This document shows positions 52,427 to 62,200 of a stretch of DNA of 62,482 nt, piece by piece. Origin of the DNA: Candidatus Thiodiazotropha sp. (ex Monitilora ramsayi) (GTDB lineage Bacteria; Pseudomonadota; Gammaproteobacteria; Chromatiales; Chromatiaceae). A program made the position numbers and the translations under genes. The stretch lies in contig JAHXIP010000011.1 of assembly GCA_025655575.1 (NCBI GenBank), positions 1 to 62,482 of the forward strand, written 5' to 3'. Positions within the stretch are counted from its first letter, which is position 1. Every line of letters starts with the position of its first letter. The notes below the pieces were generated by a model, which saw nothing but the letters and a program-made list of their open reading frames with translations, was not told where the DNA came from and ran no database searches.

Positions 52427-55294
52427 ATGCGGAAACTCTGTCTCACCCTACTGACCTTAGCGCTTTGTGGCCAGCTTTCCACAGTGCTGGCCAGTGCGAA
52501 CCTGACGGTTGATCTGGAGAACCTGATAGCAGAAGCCAACCGTACTGCCCTGATTCCGGTCATCATCAAGTTCCAGGACCCATTGAAGATCACCACCCTG
52601 CGTGGCGTTGTCAGTCAGGAGCTGCAATATGCCCCTTCATCCCAGAGAGACCTTAGAAACCGGCGACAGCGTCTGCTGCGTAATAAAATCGTTAGTGGCT
52701 TAAAGAACCGCGCCAAGAGTCCCCGAGCTGCGCTTGAGAGGCTGCTGCATCAATACAGTGTAAAGGCGGATCTTAAGTCACTCTGGAGCATCAATGCTGT
52801 CGCCTTGAAGCTTCCCGCCCACTTGGTGGATGAGGTCGCAAAGCTGCCGGGAATCGACCGTATCTCAGTGGATATGCTGCTGACCATGAACGCTTCCCCC
52901 ACAGAGGTGGTGACAACCGAGCCGCTGTGGAACCTTGAGGACGTCAACACGAATGCCCTCTGGGATAAAGGCATTGCCGGTGAGGGCGTGGTTGTCGCGA
53001 TTCTGGATTCCGGTGTGGATCTCAACCATCCCGATTTGGCATCCCGCTGGCGGGGTGGCGTCAACAGCTGGCTTGACCCCTACGGACAGCACGAGATACC
53101 TGTAGATTTTGACGGTCATGGTACTCAGGCACTCAGTCTTGTGCTTGGTGGTGACGCAAGCGGCTACCAGGTGGGTATGGCACCAAATGCTCAATGGATC
53201 GCGGCGAAGATCTTTGATAACAACAACCAGACCAGTCTGAGTGCCATCCATGAGGCATTCCAGTGGGTGCTCGATCCGGATGGTGACCCCACCACGGATG
53301 ATGCGCCAGATGTTGTCAATAACTCCTGGGGCTTCACCAACACCATCAATCAGTGCTACCAGGAGTTCACAGACGATATCCGGCTGCTTAGGGAGGCTGG
53401 TATTGCAGTTGTCTTCTCCGCCGGTAACTTTGGACCATTCGATGAAACCAGCATCAGTCCAGCCAACGATCCCGGCAGTATTTCTGTGGGTTCTGTGGAT
53501 CAGTTTCAGGATGTCGAAAGAAGCAGCAGCCGAGGCCCTGGCGCGTGTGATGGCGGTGTCTTTCCCAAATTAGTTGCCCCTGGCAGTTTGATCTTCTCGG
53601 CAGATATTTTGCCCATCGGATACAACGTAGTCTCTGGCACATCGTTCGCAGCACCACATGTAACCGGCGCAATCGCGCTTTTAAAAAGTGCCTTTCCTAC
53701 GGCAACGGTCTCACAAATCGAAACAGCCCTCTATGATTCAGCAGCGGATCTTGGAGACTCAGGCACAGACGACCATTACGGCTACGGCATGCTGGACCTC
53801 GCAGCGGCGTACGATCTATTGTTCATTGAACTCGGTGCAGACAGTCCCGGGCTCTTCGTGTTTAGTGAAGCGCTTTACAGTATCGATGAATCGACTGAAA
53901 AGCTGATCGTCAATGTCAGGCGCCTGGGCGGCAGCACCGGTGAAGTCTCTATCGACTATCACAGCAGTGACGACCAAGCGGTCTCCTCATCAAGACCTGC
54001 AGACTTCAAGGCGACTTCGGGAAGTCTTGTGTTCGCTGATGGCGAAACACTGCGCAGCATTGAGATCGAGATTCACGACGACAACGACGATGAGAAAAAT
54101 GAAACCTTTTATCTCAATCTAACCAACCCGAGTGGTGATGCATTGATCGGTAGCCGGTCTCAAGTCCCTGTGACTATCCTGGATGATGATGGGCCAGGCA
54201 GCCTCTCGTTCAGTGCTGTCAGCTATGCCGTGAACGAAACACACGACAAGGCCCGAGTCTCTGTCATACGCACCGGTGGTACAGAAGGCAGTCTGTCAGT
54301 TGATGTATCTTTAACAAACGATACAGCGATGGTTGATTCCGACTTTTTACTGCCGGAAAATGAGACATTGCTTTTCAGTCATGGAGAAATTGAAAAAGTA
54401 CTGGAAATTCCTCTGGTTGATGATGAAATTCACGAAGGGAATGAGAGTTTCAATATCCAGCTTATACCATCAGTCGAAACAGAATTGGAAACTCCGTCTT
54501 CATCAACGGTTGTCATTCTTGATGATGACCCTGACACCAGTATTGCATCGATCCATGTAGAGGCTGTGAACTATTCAGTCAGTGAAAACAGCAGAAAAGT
54601 CACACTCAGGGTGCTTAGGAGCGGAAATACTGATTCAACTTCAACCGTCGAATATACGACTGTCAACGGTTCGGCTAAATCCGGTGAAGACTTTCGAGAG
54701 ACGACAGGTAAACTGACATTCTGGCCGAAAGTAGAGAGTAGAGATATCACGATAGAAATCTATGACGACGGCGAATATGAAAAAGAGAGTAGTTTTACAC
54801 TTGTGCTCTCTGATGTAGATAGCAATTCACGTATTGCCAAACCCTCTGCTGCCATCATCAGAATCAGCAATGATGATGCATTGCCATTCGTTTCCTTGAG
54901 TTCAGGTAATTCCGGCAGCTCGAGGAGTGGATCTCAACTCGCTAGTACTGGCAACAGCTTTGCTGCCAAATCACGTAAAAATGGAGATAGTGAAGGCCCC
55001 AGCGGGACTGGTAGCGCTTCCGGGTTGAAGATTTTCGATTTATCCTTGCGCGGTTACGCAGGCATTGATGAGAATTCACTCAGAGGCATACAGACCTTAG
55101 GCGGCAACCTGGATGAATCTCTTATTGAAACAACCACAGACGCCGCTGAATCAGATAGTGGCATTACCGATTGCTCTGCTGAAAAGCAGTCAGGATCAGA
55201 CTGTACAGAAGAAGGGGTTGAACGGAATGAGAAGTCATCTGAGACCCATACTGAGACAACCACTCCTGAAAAAGAGCCCGGAGACAAGAGCTGA
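52427..55294 (+). CDS. Secreted subtilisin-family protease with Calx-beta repeats
   Basis: A 955-residue protein with a signal peptide (to about residue 23) and an I9-like propeptide (about 25-150). The S8 catalytic residues are D194 (AILDSGVDLNHPDL), H231 (DFDGHGTQ), N299 (VVNNSWGF) and S406 (VVSGTSFAAP), so it should be active. From about 480 three Calx-beta domains follow, each with the SLFVADGE-like strand and the acidic calcium edge (ILDDD). The last 150 residues are Ser/Thr/Glu-rich. It is next to the gsp operon, and such proteases are common T2SS cargo. No GlyGly-CTERM tail is present at its end. Confidence 0.92.
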   Translation: MRKLCLTLLTLALCGQLSTVLASANLTVDLENLIAEANRTALIPVIIKFQDPLKITTLRGVVSQELQYAPSSQRDLRNRRQRLLRNKIVSGLKNRAKSPRAALERLLHQYSVKADLKSLWSINAVALKLPAHLVDEVAKLPGIDRISVDMLLTMNASPTEVVTTEPLWNLEDVNTNALWDKGIAGEGVVVAILDSGVDLNHPDLASRWRGGVNSWLDPYGQHEIPVDFDGHGTQALSLVLGGDASGYQVGMAPNAQWIAAKIFDNNNQTSLSAIHEAFQWVLDPDGDPTTDDAPDVVNNSWGFTNTINQCYQEFTDDIRLLREAGIAVVFSAGNFGPFDETSISPANDPGSISVGSVDQFQDVERSSSRGPGACDGGVFPKLVAPGSLIFSADILPIGYNVVSGTSFAAPHVTGAIALLKSAFPTATVSQIETALYDSAADLGDSGTDDHYGYGMLDLAAAYDLLFIELGADSPGLFVFSEALYSIDESTEKLIVNVRRLGGSTGEVSIDYHSSDDQAVSSSRPADFKATSGSLVFADGETLRSIEIEIHDDNDDEKNETFYLNLTNPSGDALIGSRSQVPVTILDDDGPGSLSFSAVSYAVNETHDKARVSVIRTGGTEGSLSVDVSLTNDTAMVDSDFLLPENETLLFSHGEIEKVLEIPLVDDEIHEGNESFNIQLIPSVETELETPSSSTVVILDDDPDTSIASIHVEAVNYSVSENSRKVTLRVLRSGNTDSTSTVEYTTVNGSAKSGEDFRETTGKLTFWPKVESRDITIEIYDDGEYEKESSFTLVLSDVDSNSRIAKPSAAIIRISNDDALPFVSLSSGNSGSSRSGSQLASTGNSFAAKSRKNGDSEGPSGTGSASGLKIFDLSLRGYAGIDENSLRGIQTLGGNLDESLIETTTDAAESDSGITDCSAEKQSGSDCTEEGVERNEKSSETHTETTTPEKEPGDKS

Positions 55295-55312
55295 ATAGCT
55301 ACTGTCGAATTA

Positions 55313-55339
55313 TAGTCTGACTCTGGTAACAACAGACTA
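55313..55339. terminator. Hairpin between convergent subtilase and kinase genes
   Basis: TAGTCTG (55313-55319) and CAGACTA (55333-55339) form a seven-base stem with a 13-base loop. The long loop and missing T-run make it a weak candidate. Confidence 0.35.
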
Positions 55340-55344
55340 CAACC

Positions 55345-56715
55345 TCAGAAGAACCAAACAGACCTCACAGCAACCCTGTCTTTTGACTGTTCATCAACAC
55401 CAAATTCGCCACCTGAGAGTATCGTTCTCTCTTGCATGGATTCAAGATAGACAGGTAACATGCCGTTTGGATTGTTTAGGTTTAGGTCAACACATATCAG
55501 CTCGACCTTTAATACAAGCTGTTGATCAAATTTGGCCAATAATAGATTCATTGCACCAGACAACTTCTGATCAAAACAGACCATCTTCAGCGTATCTTTA
55601 AAAATGCGATAGAAAATCGTCTTCTGTTCCTGGCTAATCTCATTTTCCTGTATATTTAAATCCGCCTTGACCGAAAGGCCAGATGTCATTGTATGGCATT
55701 CGGATATCAATGAGTTGACAGCGGCTCTCAAGCCAAAATCATCCAGGCTTGGCGGTCTCAAGTCGATAGCAACCGATCTGATTTTATGTGCTGCGTCCTG
55801 GAGAATCGGCACAATATCTTTCGACAGCTGTTTAATCGAGCTTTCATCTTCTATCTGCTCTACCGAATAGATATATCGCTCAAGTTGCATTTTTACACCA
55901 GAAATCGTCTGGACCACATCCTCATGCAACTCAAAAGCAATGCGCTTTTTTTCGTCCTCCTGCGCATTGATCATCTTCGCCGTCAGGTACTCAAGCATCT
56001 TCTTTTTCTCTTGAGTTTCTTTATGTTGATCGGTAATGATTCTCTCGGAGCGCTTAATGTGTAGTAGAAGAAAAGCATAGAGAATCATCATTGCTAACGT
56101 AATGATAAAAGATACGATTATGATTGTTTGGTTTGACTGACGAACATAATCACTGATATCTGAATAGACTTCGAAAACACCTATAATATTGCCCGTTCTG
56201 CTTATTCTGATAGGCACATAGGTCTGAACAAGGTTTTCATCCTCGACTTCCTGATCAAACAGATTGAAGGTATCTCGATAGATTAGTACGGTAGCAGGCT
56301 CCCCCCTTAAAGCAGACCTGAAGCCGTCATTATCCTCTTGCCCACTGCCAATCTGACTGGCTTTTGTTGAATAGGCAACGTTACCCTCTTTGTCATATAC
56401 CTTGACCCTGACGACAACAGTATCCAAGAGGAGTTTCTTTATGGCCCTATCCAAGGTTGGCTCTAAGGAAGGCTCTAGCTTATTGAACGCTTTCTTCTGA
56501 TTGGCAATATTGAGAAACATTACAAAGTGGTCATTGAGCGCATATTCTGTCGCAATCGTGAGAACTTCGTTGCTTCGCTTACTTGCTTCTTCAATGATAT
56601 TAATTGTCTGGTATCGAAAAAACAGAAAAATACAGGCAGCCGTGATTGCTACAGCAATAAAGCTGATAATCGCGTAGCTGGTTGCTAACCTGTAAGTACC
56701 GTCTTTGCGAATCAT
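55345..56715 (-). CDS. Membrane sensor histidine kinase with a degenerate ATP-binding domain
   Basis: A 456-residue NarX/UhpB-type kinase. ATG 56715 is the only ATG; a TTG at 56751 is in frame. Two helices (about 15-37 and 195-220) flank a periplasmic sensor. The HisKA_3 motif is intact: EKKRIAFELHEDVVQTISGVKMQLERY, with the phosphorylated His264, and the second box IDLRPPSLDDFGLRAAVNSLI. The ATP-binding domain is not: where the N-box has N-x-x-x-H, this reads DTLKMVCFDQKL; no G1 (D-x-G-x-G) or G2 (G-L-G-x-x-G-M) box is seen. It may be a pseudokinase. No response regulator gene adjoins it. It follows the cytochrome c fusion gene by 112 bases. Confidence 0.85.
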   Translation of the reverse strand: MIRKDGTYRLATSYAIISFIAVAITAACIFLFFRYQTINIIEEASKRSNEVLTIATEYALNDHFVMFLNIANQKKAFNKLEPSLEPTLDRAIKKLLLDTVVVRVKVYDKEGNVAYSTKASQIGSGQEDNDGFRSALRGEPATVLIYRDTFNLFDQEVEDENLVQTYVPIRISRTGNIIGVFEVYSDISDYVRQSNQTIIIVSFIITLAMMILYAFLLLHIKRSERIITDQHKETQEKKKMLEYLTAKMINAQEDEKKRIAFELHEDVVQTISGVKMQLERYIYSVEQIEDESSIKQLSKDIVPILQDAAHKIRSVAIDLRPPSLDDFGLRAAVNSLISECHTMTSGLSVKADLNIQENEISQEQKTIFYRIFKDTLKMVCFDQKLSGAMNLLLAKFDQQLVLKVELICVDLNLNNPNGMLPVYLESMQERTILSGGEFGVDEQSKDRVAVRSVWFF

Positions 56716-56827
56716 TATTGGATGATAAATATTTAAAAAGTAATCATACAATAATAGACCGTGATGAGGATTCGCTCAAAGACCTTTGCCAATCTGAAAA
56801 GTAAAACTTCTTCACAAAGTGCCTTAC

Positions 56828-58474
56828 TTATGGCGCTTGCCACTCAGTGATCTTGGCTAAGCGATTCATCTTTTCATCTATCTTAGCAATATAGAATCCG
56901 CGTGAACTAAATCGCTGACCAGGCGCAAGACTTAGCCTTGGATAGATAGAAGTGTATGGTACGTCGTCAATGGTGTGTTCAATCTTTTCAATGAAATAAT
57001 CTCTAAAAAAATAGCCTCTTATATGCTTTAAGGCGTCACCGGCAACCTTTAGAGAAAAGTATGCATTGGCCTGAACCTCTTTTTCTTCGGGATTAAGAAT
57101 TCGCTTATGTTTGAACCACCCAGTGGATCTCGCTAGCAACCGGTTGATTTTACTTGGTATTTCTTGAGTATGAACGAATCTTATTTTCTCTGTCAGATTC
57201 TTGGGTATGCTATCGAGAGAGACACCGTAAAGCCTCGTTGAAAGAAAAATAGTCGCTTTGTTCTCATTTTCTGAAAGTACATTGAGTAACTGATCAGTAC
57301 AATCTTGATCTGCGTGTATTGCGATTACCTGATACTTGTGGATTTTATCCCACTCAGGTGACTTTACGATGTCACAACCCTGATCATAAAAACTATAGTC
57401 CGGGCTATGCAGGCTTGCGCGTAAACCATATGCGGAAAATGAAGCATTTCTATCTTTTATATCAGCGATATGAAGCACGCGTTTTTTCGAATAATCGCTA
57501 TCTAGATGGGATGCTAGGGTTTCACCTTCAAAGATATATCCTCTATTCAAGTAGAGTGTATAAAAATCATCTTCATCCAACGTTGGCAACATCGTGGTCG
57601 GAAATAGACAGGGTATGCCATTGTCCTCACAAAATTGATGGATGGGGCCATAGCTATCGTCAACAACACCGTTAAGAACAGCAAAGACCGGTTGGGCCTG
57701 ATAATATTTTTCCAGTTGATCCTCCCAGGTATCACTGTCGCCTTTTAGTCTCCACACCTGTAATTTCCATTTTCGATAGGTCTTCATCATCCATTCTTTA
57801 TGCCATGGTGCGTTTTTGGCTCTCGATGATTCATTTCGAGTCTCGATATTCTTCTGTTGCAAATATGCATCAAATACATCGAGCATGGCTTTATTTCTTG
57901 ATTCATCAACACCATCAATCACGATTGTCGAAAAATAAATATCTGTCTCTGAAACACCAGGATCAGGTGTGGATGAGAGGGAATTCAAATAGACAATAAG
58001 ACTATCCAATTCGTCATCACTGAGCTCATAGCGGGGCATAAATGGGTCGAGTATATTGCCATTGGCATCGATACCTGTGATTAATGCGGTTTTCAACGAT
58101 TCTCTGGTATAAGCCGGCCTGAGGAGCGGTGGTGCGGGGGGTTTGCTAGTTGGCAACTGCAGCGGTTTGAACAGCACGTTTCCGGCAACGGCAGGAACTA
58201 CCTGTTGTCCCTCAGTTGTACCCATTCCGCTTTTTCTGTGGCATGAGGCACAGATGACTTGCTCACCTGTTACCTTGATATCGCCAAGAATCGTTGTGGG
58301 AATGAATTTATTATTCGCAGAAAGGCCTTCCTTGTAGATCCTTTCCCCGAGTAGGTAATTTGGATCTACCGACTTACCCTCTTCGGCACTGCTTTCAATT
58401 GCGATAAAACAAAGCAGTAAAAGAATAAAAAATGTTCTTAATGTTCTGCTTAGAAAAAAAAGACTATTCAGCAT
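56828..58474 (-). CDS. Fusion: N-terminal cytochrome c and ABC-type periplasmic binding domain
   Basis: A 548-residue exported protein. The signal peptide ends near SSAEE (residue 30). The heme motif CASCH is at 75-79, followed by a class I cytochrome c with MPRYELSDDELDSLIVYLNSL containing a Met ligand (about residue 145). From about 170 it resembles periplasmic binding proteins of the branched-chain amino-acid/leucine type (LIVBP): FAVLNGVVDDSYGPIHQFCEDNGIPCLFPTTMLPTL is the strand-loop-strand with the SYGP/GIPCLFPTT pattern. It overlaps the SCO-like gene by 11 bases. It may report ligand binding through redox to the kinase that follows. Confidence 0.85.
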   Translation of the reverse strand: MLNSLFFLSRTLRTFFILLLLCFIAIESSAEEGKSVDPNYLLGERIYKEGLSANNKFIPTTILGDIKVTGEQVICASCHRKSGMGTTEGQQVVPAVAGNVLFKPLQLPTSKPPAPPLLRPAYTRESLKTALITGIDANGNILDPFMPRYELSDDELDSLIVYLNSLSSTPDPGVSETDIYFSTIVIDGVDESRNKAMLDVFDAYLQQKNIETRNESSRAKNAPWHKEWMMKTYRKWKLQVWRLKGDSDTWEDQLEKYYQAQPVFAVLNGVVDDSYGPIHQFCEDNGIPCLFPTTMLPTLDEDDFYTLYLNRGYIFEGETLASHLDSDYSKKRVLHIADIKDRNASFSAYGLRASLHSPDYSFYDQGCDIVKSPEWDKIHKYQVIAIHADQDCTDQLLNVLSENENKATIFLSTRLYGVSLDSIPKNLTEKIRFVHTQEIPSKINRLLARSTGWFKHKRILNPEEKEVQANAYFSLKVAGDALKHIRGYFFRDYFIEKIEHTIDDVPYTSIYPRLSLAPGQRFSSRGFYIAKIDEKMNRLAKITEWQAP

Positions 58475-59237
58475 GTGTAGCCAACTTCCTGTATTCAGTA
58501 ACTATATCTCCGGCATTTGCCAGACCATAGATCCTCAGCCAGGGTTGGTCACTATTTGTCCGTATCAGTGTGATAGGTTCATGATTCATCTTTGAACCAC
58601 GAAAAATATCGAATGCCTTCTCTACGGCAACAACATCATTCAACGTACCGGTAAAGAATTCCCACTGTGACCCTGCTTCGAATCTTTGGGCATATGCCGA
58701 AAGCCTGTCCGCTGTATCATATTCGGGATCGATGGAAATGGAAACCATGGAAATATCATCTTTCTCATCTCCAAGCTCCTCTTGTACCTGACTAAAACTG
58801 GCAGAGAGAACGGGGCAGATCGTGGTACATGTGGTAAAGATGAAATTCAACATGACCGGTTTATCACTGTTAAGTACATCGATAATGCTTTTCTTTTCCC
58901 CCTTATCTGAGGTCAAGACAACATCTGGAATAGTATATTCAGAACGAGAGACGCTATAACTCGCACTCGACATCATCTGCTGATGCATACTGTGGTCTTG
59001 CATGTCATGGCCACTCATATTCATGGCTACTTTTTGCAGTCCATCTTTATTAGAGCCTCCAATTGAAGGTAAGAATCTGGCATGCTGATGAACACAGTCC
59101 ATTTTGATCGGCTGGCTCATTTTTTGGACATCAAATGCCTCAAAGTCTCGCGAATCACCAGCAAACAGGCTGTTACTGCTGATAGCCAGGGCTATAGCAA
59201 CGCCAGTACCGAGAAATTTCAAAGCATTCGTAGCCAT
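58464..59237 (-). CDS. SCO1/SenC-family copper protein
   Basis: A 257-residue protein with a signal peptide (to about 26). The thioredoxin fold carries the CxxxC copper motif C137-x3-C141 (FTTCTTICPVL) and the conserved His219 in KMNHEPIT, the three copper ligands of SCO proteins. Residues 70-90 are Met/His-rich (NMSGHDMQDHSMHQQMM), an additional copper-binding tail not in minimal SCO proteins. SCO proteins insert copper in cytochrome oxidase or handle redox. It is the first gene of the set leading to the cytochrome c fusion and the kinase. Confidence 0.92.
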   Translation of the reverse strand: MATNALKFLGTGVAIALAISSNSLFAGDSRDFEAFDVQKMSQPIKMDCVHQHARFLPSIGGSNKDGLQKVAMNMSGHDMQDHSMHQQMMSSASYSVSRSEYTIPDVVLTSDKGEKKSIIDVLNSDKPVMLNFIFTTCTTICPVLSASFSQVQEELGDEKDDISMVSISIDPEYDTADRLSAYAQRFEAGSQWEFFTGTLNDVVAVEKAFDIFRGSKMNHEPITLIRTNSDQPWLRIYGLANAGDIVTEYRKLATHAE

Positions 59238-59243
59238 ATCAAT

Positions 59244-62200
59244 TTACCTTCTAACACGACCTCTTGTCTTGGAATGGCGCACCAGACCATTCCGCGAATA
59301 GAGAATCATTAAGTAACAAAACAGCAGCATCGTCATCACTAACGGACCGACACTGCCACCACCACCGCTTACGGTCACTACCGGTTGATCACTCTGAGTG
59401 ATCGTGACCGTTACGGTTTCACCGTTCAAATCAATTAGTGCACCACCGGTAGCGTTCGTGAGGGTGATAGCTATGGTCTCATCCCCTTCACTGGCGGTGT
59501 CATCAAGAATGGTAATGACAATGGTCCTGTCGGTAGTATCACCATCACCGAAAGTAATGGTGCCAGATGTCACGCTGAAGTCAGAGCCAATTGAGGCACT
59601 GCCACCGGTCAGGCTGAAGTCGACGCTGACGACACCATAACTACCACCAGTTCGGCTCACTTTCACATCCAGTGTCTGGTTACCCTCAGTCACAGAGATA
59701 TCCGTAATTGTGAAGCCGATCGTTCCGGCAGGCGGTTGCGGCTCATCTTCCTGTATCACCACTTCAGCCTGACTATCTACGGAAAGACTGGCGCCACCCG
59801 TCGCGTTACTCAGATTCACGCTAAAGGTTTCGTCACCTTCAAATGTCGTGTCATCAAGGAGATTGACCGTAATCGTCTTGTCCAGCATGTCACCATTGGC
59901 GAAATTGACCGTACCGGTCGTAAACACATAGTCATTTGAAGCGCTTGCAGAGCCGTCAATCGTCGAGTAATCCACACTCACGGCACCGTTGCTGCCTCCG
60001 CTACGAGAGACAGTGAGCGAGACACTCGTCTGGTTTTCCATGACCGTATAGGAGACCGGGCTAAAACCGATTGCACCGGATGATGGCGCTGCATCATTCT
60101 CGTTGATCGTTAAGACCGCATTCACCTGACTACCCAGTAATGTGCCGACAGGGTTCGAAAGTGATAACTGAACGGTCTCGTCACCTTCATACTGCACATC
60201 GTCAATGATCGGAACATTGAAAGTCTTGCTGATTTCCCCGTTTGCGAAATTTAGGGTTCCTGTTGAAACCGTGTAGTCCGTACTGGCCGTCGCACTGCCG
60301 TCACTGGTGGCATAGGAGACCGATACAGCACCCGTACTGCCTCCACTACGGGAGACAGTAATGACAGCCGTTCCACCATTCTCCGCTACCGTATAGCCAG
60401 CCTGGGAGAATTGCAGTGTGCCTGACGGCGGCACGGGATCGTTCTCCTCAATCGTTAGTACGGCACTAGTGATGCTTCCCAGTGATGCATTAACCGGGTT
60501 CGACAGTGTCAGATTGACGGTCTCATCACCCTCATAGACAGAATCATCGATGATAGGCAGGGGGAAAGTTGCCGATGTCTGCCCATCAGCAAAGTTGAGT
60601 GTGCCGGATGATGCGGTGTAGTCACTGCCTGCATTCGCAGTACCGTCAGATGAGGCGTAGTCCACACTGGCCGCACCACTGCTACCACCAACGCGCGAGA
60701 CCTCGATAACTGCAGTGGTACCGTTTTCTGCCTGAACAAAACTTGTACCTAGGAACTGCAGGCTACCGGCAGGGGGCAACGGATCATCCTCTTCTATCGT
60801 CACTGTCGCCATTGATGGTGTGCCAATTACCGCACCCACAACAGTATTCAAGCTGACGACAAAGGTCTCATCACCCTCGTAGACCGTATCGTCACTAATC
60901 GGCACAGTAATCACAGCAGAGGTAATACCATCCGCAAAGTTGAGCGTGCCGTTCACAGCCGTATAGTCACTGCTAGCAGTGGCGCTGCCGTCTGTGAATG
61001 CATAGTCGACACTGACTGCACCGAAGTCACCGCCAGTCCGTACCACAGTCAACGTCACCTCGCCTGCTGCCACGTTCTCGGCAACGAGGTAAGTACTACC
61101 ACTAAACTGGAGACTGCCGGCAGGTGGAACAGGGTCATCCTCCGTGATAGTCAGCTCTGCAAAATCCAGCGTACCCAGGGTCGTACCTACCGGATTACTG
61201 AGACTGAGCAATGCTGTTTCATCACCTTCATAGATCGTATCATTCAAGATACTGACTGAAAAAGTTTTGCTGATCTCTCCATCCAGGAAGCTCAAGGTAC
61301 CTGTGCTGGTGATGTAGTCACTGCCTGCCGTCGCAGTCGCATCACTGGTGGCATAATCTACCGATACCGTACCGAAACTACCGCCAGATCGGGAGACGGT
61401 AATGAGAACACTGCTGTCATTCTCATTCACTGTATAGGTTGCACCGCTGAATTGAAGTGTGCCTGCCGGAGGTATGGGGTCATCCTCCGTGATGGTTAAC
61501 ACCGCAGTATCCTGAACACCCAACTGCGCATTCTGAGGGTTACTCAGCGCCAGATTAACTGTCTCGTCTCCTTCATAGACCGCGTCCGGACTCAGGGTGA
61601 GAATAAATGTCTGACTGACCTCACCGTCAGCAAAGCTCAGGGTAGTGGGGCTAATAGCCGTATAATCACTCCCTGCTGTAGCGCTGCCACCCGTTGCCGT
61701 TGCATAGTCAACCGAAACAACACCTGCCAGGTTTGCACTCCTCTGCAAGGTAAAAGTCACACTGGTCTGATTCTCACCCACGATAACGGTTGCAGTGGAA
61801 AACTGAATAACCGCCTGCTCACTATCACAGGCGTCGCCAATACCGTCCGTGTCCGTATCAATCTGATTGGTATTCGCATCGAGTGGGCAATTATCGACAC
61901 CGTCCAGAATGGTGTCGTTGTCATCATCAGTGTCACAGGCGTCGCCTTGACCATCGCTGTCTGTGTCGGTCTGACCCGCATTGGATACGGCCGGGCAGTT
62001 ATCTACCGAATCATCAACACCGTCACCATCGGAGTCAGTCAGAGAATCACAAGCATCTCCAATGCCATCGCCATCGGTATCCGTCTGAGTGGGATTGGCA
62101 TTGATCGGGCAGTTGTCCACACCGTCAGCCACGCCATCACCGTCGTCGTCGCTGTCACAGACATCACCTTGACCGTCATTATCCAGATCTGCCTGATTGG

